Of a stretch of 64,000 bases of DNA, positions 11,557 to 25,053 are shown in pieces. The stretch's first letter is position 1. Every line of letters starts with the position of its first letter. The notes under the pieces were generated by a model that did not search any database, had not been told where the DNA came from, and saw only the letters and a list, made by a program, of their open reading frames with translations. The stretch lies in NCBI GenBank assembly GCA_963691815.1, contig OY829648.1, forward strand, positions 17,980,521 through 18,044,520, in the 5' to 3' direction. Both the position numbers and the translations under genes were made by a program. The stretch is from Echiichthys vipera (lineage: Eukaryota > Chordata > Actinopteri > Perciformes > Trachinidae).

Positions 11557-12886
11557 CATCGTTGCTTGGCTGCCTGAGGCTTCATTGAATAGACACTTCC
11601 TGTAGTTTAGGGCTGTGATTAACCAGCCCCTTTATGCTCCCAAGCACCCGGCGCTTTTGTCATCAATACGCCTCACTTCCCCCTCACCGGGAGTGCAGTA
11701 GAAAAGACAACAGTGAGCTCACAGGCCTAGTCAAACACACAAGCACAATCATGTTAACCAACTATTGTTTTTCACTCTCTTACATTGTGGTTTTTAAATA
11801 GTAGTAGACTGAGGACCTCATTGCAATAAACCTCTCAACATGTTCAGAGCCCCATGGCCTCTTTCTGGGCTGGGGCGTTGCCTCCAATTACGATGCTATT
11901 GAGACCCCTCTTCTGTAATTACGCACAAGCCTCCTTCCACATGGCTCTGGAAGAGGGCCTTCTGTTTTGCATGTGAATTACCCAAGCCACGTTGTTAAAG
12001 TCAGCTTTTGAAGAAAAAGAAGACAATAATTTTAATATTGCATTGTATGTACATTTTTCCTAAGTTGTGACTGACTGGAATTGGTGGCAAAACAGCTAAC
12101 TACATAGAACTATCATATACTGTATATTCATAGTCAATGAAGGTTGACATAACCTTGAAAATAAGTGGGTGTAAATGTCATGTTGTATACTTGTGTAAAT
12201 TTGCAGACATTCTCAGAAATTAGATATATTGATTGTATTAATACATAATATATCATTTGAAAGGTCATGACCAAATCTATTATAGTGACAATGTATATAT
12301 TCACAGCCCTGTGTTCTAATGCCAAATTTATGAACCAGTGACTTTACAGTAATATGACCTCTCGTCTCAACTTGTCCAACTGTGTTCAGTTCGCTTCAGC
12401 TGTTTTAGGAAACCTGTTGATTTTGGTTCATCCTGCCCACTTGAAATTACTGTCCTGCCATGACGTTTAAGAGACAGGTGGGAGGCTCAAAGCTATTATT
12501 TATATATTGTCTGGTTTCGTCTGCTTGGGGGCCATGACACTCTCTACCCAACCCGTCACTGTGGATGCCACAAGCACCCCCCGATGTAACTTCCTAAAGC
12601 TATAAAAGGTCTGAGGGTAGACTACAGTGGAAATAAGTCTCAGCTTTTTTTTTTTGTTGATTTTAAAACTGTGTGAATACAGTTTTCTTTGTGAGTCTTT
12701 GACATTATCTTGATGATGGTTATCCCATACATATTTTGAAGGGGGCCTCGACTGAGTTCTTGGTTTTGGGTGTTCTCTGCTGTGTTTTTCCTCCTGTGTT
12801 CATGTGCTGCCTTTCCCTCCTTTGCCCATCATACGCCTGCTCTGAATCAACCTTGTTAGTCCTTACCTACTGCCAGAGTTTTCCCC

Positions 12887-12950
12887 AGCCAATCAGCTCA
12901 TTTCCTGTTCCCCTGGCCAATCAGCTCCCTTTCTGTTGATGATCACCTCA
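12887..12950 (+). promoter_or_regulatory. Paired CCAATCAGCTC motifs
   Basis: Two copies of GCCAATCAGCTC about 28 bp apart, each followed by a TTCCTGTT or TTTCTGTT segment, making a short tandem duplication. CCAATCAG matches the CCAAT-box consensus bound by NF-Y in known promoters and in some retroelement LTRs. A TATTTAAAGG sequence follows at about 13013. Promoter activity is not shown; it could also be the remains of a repeat. Confidence 0.2.
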
Positions 12951-13483
12951 TACCCCTGAGCATCTTCGCCCGTCTCTCCACCTGCATTTCATCCCCTCAA
13001 CAGATAAGCTTGTATTTAAAGGGGAACACGACCTATATTAAGAAATCGATAGCTTGCCATACATTACTGTATTTCCATGACAAGTCCAATCAATATTTGT
13101 GAGCTACTCACTCAGAGCCAGAAAGCAGAGAAACAAGTTACACACTTGTGATGTCATCAACTGATTTTGCTTGTTTTATTTTTTATACTCATATTGTAGT
13201 TTCCTTAGTTCTGAAACAGACATGTACCCATATACTGTAAACATTCCCCTGGGTGCCCTCAGTGTCATCTATTACATATTTCAGAGTTGTTCATGTTTCC
13301 TAAGATTTAACTGTTTTAAACCTCTGACAGGAATTACAATTAACATGTTTTGGGTTTTAAAACATGCAACAACACACATTTATCTCCTCGTGATGCATAT
13401 GATTTATTTATATTTGCATGCAATATACAGCCCTGTATATCTTTTGAAGATACTTACCTTTATCCTGTGGTACAAGTGGGACT

Positions 13484-13529
13484 GAAATTTATAATTATGA
13501 CTCTATGAAATTTATAATTATGATTCTGT
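13484..13529. repeat. Two-copy tandem repeat
   Basis: GAAATTTATAATTATGACTC and GAAATTTATAATTATGATTC stand in tandem with a unit of about 23 bp. Confidence 0.7.
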
Positions 13530-13770
13530 GTAACTCAAATCACAGGACAAGTCGCCCTTGTGCTCTTTAAACATAATGCCAGCTGGGCTGTTTGCACCAT
13601 CTGTATTTAAAACTCTACATAACCTGACCTTGGGGGCATTCTTGCAGACGGGGGCCGTTTGGGCAGGCGTCTGGAAGACAGCTTCTTTGCAAGGAAATTA
13701 TTTGGAAATAATCTCACACGGAGAAGCCGATCTTATTGTTTCTTCATCTTTCTTGATTGACCCTTATTGA
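13530..13770. other. Possible conserved non-coding element
   Basis: Non-repetitive stretch with AT-rich motifs (GGAAATTATTTGGAAATAAT at 13691, TTGATTGACC near the end) alternating with moderately GC-rich blocks, and no plausible exon. It resembles developmental enhancers by eye only. Confidence 0.2.
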
Positions 13771-13981
13771 CTAATTTTCCCACTACAGACCATAGTAATA
13801 ACATTTAGGACTTTTGGAAATGGGCAAAAGTTTGGTTTGGTCCTGGTTTTTAGTTCAGTTTATTTTTTTCGATCCTTGATTATGGTCAGTTTTGCCTTGC
13901 AATCAAAAGCCTTCAAGGCCTTCCTGCACAAATTCTTCATTACAGTCATGCTGATTTATATTAGATAATACATCATGTCTT

Positions 13982-14344
13982 GGGGGCAGCACGGTTGTGT
14001 GGTGGTTAGCAATGTTGCCTCACAGCAAGAGGGTTTCTGGTTCAAATCCCGGCTGGGGTGGAGCTTGCTTGTTCTCCCCGTGTCTACGTGGGTTTTCTCT
14101 GGGTTCTCCGGCTTCCTCCAACATTTAAAAGACATGCACGTGTTAGGTTAATTGATGAATCTAAATTGTCCGTAGGTGCGAATGTGAGTTTGCATGGTTG
14201 TCTGTCTCTGTTTGTCTCTATGTGCCTTGTGATAGACTGGCGTCCTGTCCAGGGTGTACACCGCCTCACGCCCAATGTCAGTTGGGATCGGCTCAAGCCC
14301 CCCCACGACCCCATAGGGACAAGTGGTTGAAGATGAATGGATGG
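13982..14344 (+). mobile_element. SINE-like retroposon, plus strand
   Basis: A 363-bp copy of a repeat widespread in fish. The head is GGGGCAGCACGGTTGTGTGG, then a TGGTTAGCA segment, a B-box-like GGTTCAAATCCCGG, the body phrase GTTCTCCCCGTGTCTACGTG, and a tail ending GAATGGATGG. It is flanked by a 10-bp direct repeat ATCATGTCTT (13972-13981 and 14345-14354), consistent with LINE-assisted retroposition. A second copy lies at 44203-44536 in the opposite orientation. Open frames across it are fortuitous. I do not assign a family name. Confidence 0.87.
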
Positions 14345-14354
14345 ATCATGTCTT

Positions 14355-15536
14355 TGCCTCAGATCATTCTTCTTCACTCATTCACTGTATGAGTCAAGTG
14401 ATGTGTGAAACCAATGAGATTCATTAATCCTATAGTCTTCCCATATATCTTAAATGGTTAATAAAAAACATTCAGTGGCAACAAATTCTGATAATATCTG
14501 CATTGCAGTCTCATCTGAGCAGGTGTGTAACAGTATTATCATCTCTTCATCTCTTCTTCATGTTCCACCAAAATGAGCAAGAGTAACTTGAGAAGGTTGG
14601 AAGTTTGGTACTGGTTAATCTTAGTCTCATAATAAGTCTCACTGTATCTCTCTCATTTATGAAAGTGATGCTTTTTACATTCTTGTAATACCTTTATATC
14701 TAGGTAGAATAAACAATCACACATAGTATACAGAATATTCCCTATGGATGTTGTATGTTTCTAGGCTGAACTGAGGATTGATTCATATATATTCTATTTT
14801 ATCACTGAACACCTTAAAGAGACCACGTAGGAAATTATTACTATAAAAAACTGCAATTCTGTTTTGAAGAAGAAATTGGAAAGGAAAAAGTTATGTAACA
14901 AGTGCATTTCTGGAACTTATTTATACACAAATACATACTACAGCTACAACATTATGCTGTTGTCTTGAAACTGTCAATATTAAGTTATTACAGAAAATGT
15001 TTAGAACATGCATTTTGCTGTGACCCACATTTAACATACTCATGAAACACATATGAAAGCACTAACGTAGTGAGACACAAAGGTACTGATGTTGCACATT
15101 TTCTTACTCCTGCTATGTGCATGTCTGACCTTAGAATAATTTCAGTTAGATATTGGTCACAGCCACATGCTGATAAGAAACGTCTCTTTAGAACTAAGTA
15201 TGAAGAGTTATGATGCTAACTTTTGGAAGTTCTCATACGTTACTATTTGATTGTGAAACAGGATGAAAAACACATTACACGTAATCAGCCAACTTTCGTA
15301 AGATAAATATAAGATCAAAGAAGGAGAGTCCTCTGAAAATTCACCTGAGCCATCATCACTTTGTAATTGTTTTTTTAAAAATGCAAAGAGATGGTTATAT
15401 ACCAGTTAGCTATGGGACAATTTCCGGAGCCTTTCCCCACATTTATAATAAGGTTCAACTGCAGTATATCAATATCAAAATGCAGTTTTCAGTCAAAGTC
15501 ATCCACTCATCTCCCATGGGCCCCTCGCTATGCCTT
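14355..15536. other. Gene-free interval
   Basis: AT-rich sequence without recognisable repeats or exon-like frames. Confidence 0.6.
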
Positions 15537-15538
15537 AC

Positions 15539-15627
<89 letters not shown>
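15537..15627. repeat. (CA)n microsatellite, about 91 bp
   Basis: Nearly pure CA repeat. The 182-codon frame running through it is open only because CA repeats lack stop codons. Confidence 0.99.
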
Positions 15628-15629
<2 letters not shown>

Positions 15630-16785
15630 CTCAAGAATGAAAGGCTATTGCACAAGGATGGAGAATGAGAAGGACAAAGCTGATAGGAGGTGGTTGGTGG
15701 ATGATTGTGTGTGTGCAAGGGGACAAGGGCGCTCCTCACAACTCCCTTTGTCTTGGACTAATTCCACAATCTTGTCTCCAAGAAAAGGGCTCGCACTCAC
15801 CATGTTTACAAAGGGCCCCTCAAGCGTGACCCCTCGTTATGTATGGCCCCTCCCCGTACAACTGACAGAGCCCCTCAGGGCATCAAGCACCAGCAACAGA
15901 AAAAACAATTCACACAAACCACATTTGCATTTGATTTGATTATCCTTCATGGTTGATTCATGGCCCTGTGTGCTTCTGTTAGGGGCCGTTTAGACAAGCC
16001 CCTCAGCCTGACACACTAACTTGCACCGCATGACTTTTTTCTGAAAACTTCAAATTCCTTGAGTCTCAGCAAAGCAAAAGTGAGTTTCATCGGCATGTAC
16101 CTTTTGAAAATGGTTTGAGTGTGGTTTATTTGCCGTCTATTATCCCTTCTTTTTGAAACACTGAAACATGACATTCCATTTTCATCCATCTTCCAAGATA
16201 AATGGGAAATAAATTAAAATATTTCAACCCCTTATAATTTAAATCGAGATAAAACCTTTATTTTGGTCTGAGTCTTAGCCATACCCATATCAAAATCTCA
16301 ATTTATGTCTTAGAATGTAAGTCATCTGAGCTCTTGCCTAATATTGGCCCCCTCCATATGTGAGAAGGGAATAAAGTTACCAGTCTACCAATAAGGGAAA
16401 AGAAATGCTCAAGTTTTGACTGAGTTTTAAACTAAACCACGTAGTTGGGTGTTACAATGTTAGAGTTAAAGAGATTAAATGTTTGAAAAGTCCAGTAGAT
16501 CTTGTTTCTTCCCTTATAAGCTGTACTTTAAATAGTCATATGTTAAACACAGTGACAATTATAATTTAAGTGTGTTCACTATGGTTTTGCTAACAAATTA
16601 GAAAAGTGGTTTGGATAAGTAAAAGTTTTATCGAACTCTATTGTGAAGTTGCAGCAGCTACTAGTGACGCCACAATTCTTGATGTATCTTGACCGCTTCA
16701 AATGAAGGTGAGATAAGCCTGGTAGTAGCTGTATGATGTAAGCAAAAGAGGAAGTAAAGACCATGTTGTTATAAAGCAACAAAAT
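15628..16785. other. Gene-free interval
   Basis: No gene recognised. 15780-16010 is relatively GC-rich and non-repetitive, with several GGGCCCCTC-like phrases; function unknown. Confidence 0.5.
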
Positions 16786-17130
16786 ATTACATTACATTCA
16801 TTTAGCTGATGCTTTTATTCAAAACGACTTACAATAAGTGCATTCAACCATGAAGATACTACGCAAAAAGTGCAAGAATCATGTGAGTACATAAAATTAT
16901 CAAATGGGTGAAACAGCAAGTGCTATATTTCAGAATTTATTTAGTCGCTGACTTTTTGAATTTTATTGATTCATAGACCAAGACCAAGTCTGAGCTGGTG
17001 AGTCTGTTTTTCAGTCTGCTACAGAAGATGTGTAGGTTTTCTGTTGCCCTGATTAAGTTCCACCATTGTGGAGCCAGGGCACCAAACAGGCGGGATTTTG
17101 TTGCACGGTGGCCGAACATGCTGCTCATTT
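16786..17130. mobile_element. Common fish interspersed repeat (partial)
   Basis: Begins with ATTACATTACATTCATTTAG, then CTGATGCTTTTATTC and ACGACTTACAATAAGTGC, a combination seen very often in teleost genomes. The right part (about 17020-17115) carries the linked segment with TTCCACCATTGTGGAGCCAG. The ACATT run at the left may be the tail. On the minus strand the right part reads APQWWNLIRATENLHIF, which echoes LINE pol C-termini, but that may be coincidence. The element class is uncertain. Confidence 0.65.
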
Positions 17131-17149
17131 CTCATTTCCAATTGACAGT

Positions 17150-17330
17150 CAACATTTTTGTTTTAAATCCATGATCATGCATCATGCCATAAACGTAACC
17201 ACGTGTTTATTTTTATAACTGTGACAACGAAGGTCTTTAACAACTTAATTATTCATTCAAACTCTAAGTTGTTGTTTTATGCGTAAACCTAACCATACTG
17301 TAACCATAGCTTTGTCACATCATAAGTAAT
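17150..17330. repeat. Dispersed repeat related to 45720-45930
   Basis: Shares ordered motifs with 45720-45930: an ATGATnATGAT segment, then ATAACTGTGACAACGAAGGTC against GTAACCATGACACTGAAGGTC, then GCGTAAACCTAACC against GCCTAAATCTAACC. The CCTAAACCTAACC phrase is typical of an old fish repeat. Similarity is patchy, so boundaries are approximate. Confidence 0.4.
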
Positions 17331-18296
17331 TTGAGACAAATAATGATGGAAAAAACATTCTATGTGTTGTTCTAGAGGGAATGGAGGAACATATATATCG
17401 TATAATAGTTTTTACATTATATAATTTAGAGAAATTTCATGTTTAACACCTGACTAATGGGATGCTATTTGCTTCATTCTGTTTCTATTACTGCAATCAC
17501 AGTGTGTAATAGATTAATACATTTGAAAATCAGCCACCTATTAGAGACATTATTGCATTTTGTCAACAAGTTATGGCAAGTGTTATACTGGTCAAATGTT
17601 AAATGAACCTCAGTAACATTGTTCCAATGTTAATATTTACTATATTAGGCTTTTTAGTTTCACTGGTTTATGGATTTCTTTTCATCTGTACCAGAAAGAT
17701 GGTGGACTTTGTAAAATCTTCATGCTGTACTGGCACAGTATAAAGACGATCAAAATTAGGCATGACTGTCCTATAGGCATATGAGAGGCAACGGTAAAAT
17801 GTATTTTGTTGGTTTCAACTTTGCTTGTTCAATTTATTGGAACTGAACACAACATGAATCAATCAGAACATCTGACCTGATACATTGTCTGTCAGAATAG
17901 CACTGTATGAAAGTTCCTTGTGTTGGTCGAGGTATGGCCTATTGTTGACTGACACATGATGATTCATTTTGAGTAAAAACCATTCCTCGGGCAACAGTTT
18001 GAAACATGTTGATGCATTTAGCAGCCAAGGAGACAATAACAAATTCAGAAATATTGTGGGCAAATTTATAGACAAAAAAAAGAAACATCTCATTTGAAAG
18101 TGCAGTACAGTGAAAATGTATCGATAACACATGCGGACCAATAAGCAATTCTTTGTTCTTTGCTGAATTATCTTTTTGCACTTACATGGTTTTTACAAGA
18201 CAACAAAAAATGTGGTCATGTGTTTCTGATCCAAGGCTGTTCAGATGCTCTGCTTTCCTGTTCCTGTTTGCCTGGTGCATGGCAGTGTATGTATGC
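17331..18296. other. Gene-free interval
   Basis: AT-rich; no recognisable gene, transposon end or exon-like signal. Confidence 0.6.
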
Positions 18297-18398
18297 ATGC
18301 GTGTGTGTGCGTGTGTGTGTGTCTGTGTGTGTGTGTGTGTGTGTGTATGTGTGTCCATGTGCATGCATGTGTGCATGTGTGCATACGTGCATGTGAGC
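18297..18398. repeat. Compound (GT)n / GTGCAT microsatellite
   Basis: GT repeats grading into GTGCATGT-type units on the right side. Confidence 0.95.
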
Positions 18399-18754
18399 AC
18401 ATGTCTGCAGGGCAGCTGTGTCCCCGATATGTGGGGACCTGACCCAGCTGTCACTAACCATACTGTGGGAGGTCTTTCTGAAAGCATGGAAATAAAAATG
18501 TACGTTTGTCTCTCAGCAAGAACTGGCAGGGAATTGTCAGGAGTTAATATGAACAAATGCGTCTTTTCGGAGCACATCTCAGCTTTAATTCCTCACATTA
18601 TATCAGTGACTTTAATTGAGTATTCATGCAGGACTGGGAGAAGGAACAAAGTTTGTCTTTAATGTCTTTCCCACTGCATTGAGGGCCCTTAAGGCAAGAA
18701 CAACTTTGTTAGATGAAATGTCAAAGGTCATTGTCTTGAGTAAGACCTTGACTC

Positions 18755-18795
18755 GAATCGAATTTCCCTCATGCGGGATTAATAAAGTAATTCTT
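18755..18795 (+). mobile_element. Possible LINE/SINE 3' tail
   Basis: CGAATTTCCCTCATGCGGGA followed by TTAATAAAGTAATTCT resembles the 3' end shared by many fish L2-type retroposons (AATTTCCCC...GGGATTAATAAAGT). No body or target duplication was found, so it is a short 5'-truncated fragment at best. Confidence 0.42.
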
Positions 18796-21410
<2,615 letters not shown>

Positions 21411-22114
21411 CAACGCAACGCAACGCAACGCAACGCAACGCAACGCAACGCAACGCAACGCAACGCAACGCAACGCACTGCAACGCACTGCAACGCAACG
21501 CACTGCAACGCAACGCACTGCAACGCAACGCACTGCAACGCAACGCACTGCAACGCAACGCACTGCAACGCAATGTCACGCAACACAATGCCACGCAACA
21601 CAATGCCACGCAACACAATGCCACGCAACGCAACGCAGCGCAACGCAACGCAGCGCAACGCAACGCAGCGCAACGCAACGCAATGCAGGGCATCGCAATA
21701 CAGAGCATTGCAATACAGAGCAATGCAGATCAACGCAATGCAGATCAACGCAACGCAACGCAACGCAGCGCAACGCAGCGCAACGCAGCGCAACGCAGCG
21801 CAACGCAGCGCAGCGCAACGCAGCGCAGCGCAACGCAGCGCAACGCAGCGCAACGCAGCGCAACGCAGCGCAACGCAGCGCAGCGCAACACAGCGCAACG
21901 CAGCGCAACGCAACGCAACGCAGCGCAGCGCAACGCAGCGCAACGCAACGCAACGCAGCGCAACGCAACGCAGCGCCACGCAACGCAACGCAGCGCAGCG
22001 CAACGCAGCGCAACGCAAAGCAACGCAAAGCAACGCAAAGCAACGCAAAGCAACGCAAAGCAACGCAAAGCAACGCAAAGCAACGCAACGCAAAGCAACA
22101 CAACGCAACACAAC
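21411..22114. repeat. Pentanucleotide array (CAACG)n with domains
   Basis: 140 consecutive 5-bp units (21411-22110) plus a partial unit, with no insertion or deletion breaking phase. By hand count about 71 units are CAACG, 27 CAGCG, 8 CAAAG, 7 CACTG and the rest rarer variants. Variants form blocks: pure CAACG; a 15-bp unit CAACG-CAACG-CACTG; a 15-bp unit CAATG-CCACG-CAACA; an irregular middle; a 10-bp CAACG-CAGCG block; and a final 10-bp CAACG-CAAAG block. Frames of up to 266 codons on both strands are open because the unit makes no stops. They are not genes. Confidence 0.98.
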
Positions 22115-24539
22115 TCTTTTTAGGACATAGCAGGTGAGAGTTGCAGGACTGTGAACTGATCCGTCTTGTCTAGGCTCAAAGGCTGATGTTGTCACCTGCC
22201 ATTCACCTTGTCAAACGACTGAGTGAGGGAGAAAAGGAGATAAAGAGAGAGGGTCGAGTGAGCAATATAATAAATAAGGAGAGCGAGCCCCGTAATCCAG
22301 AACAAAGCAGTGTAAGGAACCTAAACTACTCCCAAGTCTTCACTGTGATTGTTTATGAAATAAGCAACCCTTTACTTTTACTTAGACACATTTATACAGC
22401 ATCAGGTTCACTTTACATCAAGTAAAAGTTCAACAAAGCCCATACTCAGATAGTATATTTTATGCACACTTGCAAACATTAGTTAACATAAATTGACTTA
22501 AGTGAGACACTGGGAGCTTGCACATTTGTTATTTCTTGTATTTCTTTGTCCTCTGCATCACAGAAGCAGCTACAAATTCTATTATAATTAGCAGTAAGAA
22601 GTGCTAGTGGTGACTGGTATTCACTTGCACGCTTTGTTTGTCTGTTTATAACACTGTCCCAGTGAGGAAGCTGCAACAACGGAGCTGTGTTCATTCCCTC
22701 GGACAGTCCTTGTCCCATTCTGTTTGTTTAAGCAGGAAGATTATCTTAATAGATTAAGTCAGACTATGCAGAGTGTGTTCAATTTGATGCCGGTCCGTCA
22801 TGAGTTGTTCTTTTTGCATTTTTCATTAACCTTTCATTTTCTGGGACTTTTATTATCACTTGCCTTGTTAAATCTTGGTTAGACCCTTTCTTAACATGCA
22901 GACACTAGTGAACATTAAAGTGAACTATTTTATTTTTTATATTAGTCTATATTTACACCCGCAAATACAGGAACAATACCTTCCCATATATTTAAAGATC
23001 CTCATATAATTCACAACCAAAGATCATGTGTAATCATAAATCATAATATTTGTACTCCTAATGGGCCCCTACAATGAAAGCCTCCATCCATCACAGGCAA
23101 ACAATGCCAGAGAGCGGCAATCAAACAGACAGCTGCTTTAAAGGCTGCAGACCTCATTTGCATATTCTACTTCCTGCAACCACGTTACTCTGTGACACGT
23201 CAGTGAGTTTGTCTCCTGTCTCATCACTTGTAAATTCCAAACGGATTACCTCCTGTCTCTGACAAGTTAGTAAAAAACGGCTTCGATTTTCAAAAAATTA
23301 AATAAATAATAACTTGCAGGGCGGCTTGTCAAGCTGCGATTGCTAATCTATGAGGGAGGATTTGAATAAATCCTTGGTGGCTCTGCGCTCTCTCCTCACT
23401 CCTCAATCTCTCTCATCCTTCGCTCGGCGCCCAACTCAGAAGGAGGGCCCCTCTTCGAGAGCCCCTTGCGCTAAGTGAGATTAATTTCAATATCATAAAT
23501 AACTCAGAGCAGGTCGCTGCAGGGAGCGCAGAGACTGTGCCGTGTTAGGGTAACAAATGTATTTGACTGCGGTTTACCATTTCAATCCATGCTCTTAATC
23601 CTGTCTTTGTTTTAGCAAAGCACTAAAAAGCCAAGATGGGACCTATCACAATGACATTCTGCATTGTCTCCAGTGCGCTCATCCAAATGGGTTCTTCAGA
23701 AATGGCTGATAGTGTTTAATGAATGGAGATCACATATATTACCTGTCCACCATTTTGACAGTTGCTATTATCCTTGAATGTGGCATAATTCAAACCAAGA
23801 TACCTCGTCCAATAGAGACATGCTGTAAATTGGTAGCGCTGAAAGGTGACAGATGAATTTTTCTTGTATGAAATGGCTTGCAAACGTACTGCTTTGTCTC
23901 TGACTGCAATTCAGTCTTTGTATTGTACTGTTATGAGGGCTGTCCAACTCATTGGTATAACATTTAAATGTGGATGATTTAGACTAACTTCTCTATACAT
24001 AATTCAATAAGGGTACAGGCAACTAATTGTTCATGTTAGTGTAATTAAGTACATTTATATTATTTTTCATGATAATAATTTTACTAGACCTGAAGCATGG
24101 TACTCAGCTGTTTTAATCCTATCTGTTGCAAGATACAAAGTCCAAATTATGCATTCATTAGAAGAATAAAAAGGAATGACTTTATAATGTTTGTGTGTAA
24201 ATTTAAACCTAAATTTTACTTTTTTTTTCTCCTCACAGGTTTAAGACACTGCTACTGAGAAAGATCCAGCTGTCACTGAGTATTTCCTAATGGATCTAAG
24301 TCCAACATTAACTTGCTTTTTAATTGGGTCTTCTGGTAGAAGTTTGACTTTCTTCATCAGCCACTCTTTTAGTTTGGTTTGACATGTTTTACTTGGTGTA
24401 ACATAAACTTTTTTGTGTGTGTGCTAGCAACAGCTGCCAGTGGTTTTAGTATAACTCATTCAGTTAGCAGCGGGACACTCAATGGCTCTGGACCCATTGC
24501 GCTCTCATTTGAGATGCATGTGAAATAAAAGTTTAACTG
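22115..24539. other. Gene-free interval with a possible conserved core
   Basis: No gene established. 23320-23720 is non-repetitive, with motif-rich blocks such as AATTTCAATATCATAAATAA and resembles conserved non-coding DNA by eye. At 23611-23621 a pyrimidine-rich stretch ends in TTTTAG and is followed by a 30-codon open frame. Another acceptor-like site ends at 24239 (TTTTTTCTCCTCACAG). Neither is paired with a donor. Confidence 0.35.
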
Positions 24540-24572
24540 TTTTTTTTGTTTTTTTTTGGGGGGGGGGGGGGG
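24540..24572. repeat. Poly(T)-poly(G) homopolymer junction
   Basis: T-runs broken by one G, followed directly by about 14 consecutive G. Length is probably unreliable in the assembly. Confidence 0.9.
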
Positions 24573-24889
24573 TTAAACAGCTGCATGACCTACTAAAGAA
24601 TATAGCATACTGATTCAATCATTGGAACAGCCTTGATATGTTTAATGTGAGGTCAACGGACACTTTGAACAGCTGTCAAGTTTCTTGAGAAAGTCTTAAA
24701 AACCTCAGATTAACCCCAGCCAAAGCTCAGCTGATTTAATAAATAACAAAAAATGATACTCTGAAGACTAACACTTGACAGGATCAATCCTATCCACACA
24801 AGTCCCCATAAATTTAGATATACAGTACATTGTATATTTTCACCCGTGAGCCTCAGACAGAATACCACTCTATTTATATGTGAGTGCAT

Positions 24890-25053
<164 letters not shown>

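Noticed and set aside
15391..15939. 182-codon plus-strand frame
   Set aside because: Open because of the CA array in its middle; the parts on either side have no motif and no splice or start context.
24224..24300. Strong acceptor-like TTTTTTTTCTCCTCACAG
   Set aside because: Two phases meet stops within seven codons and the third within 17; no donor follows. Could only be a short terminal exon, without other support.
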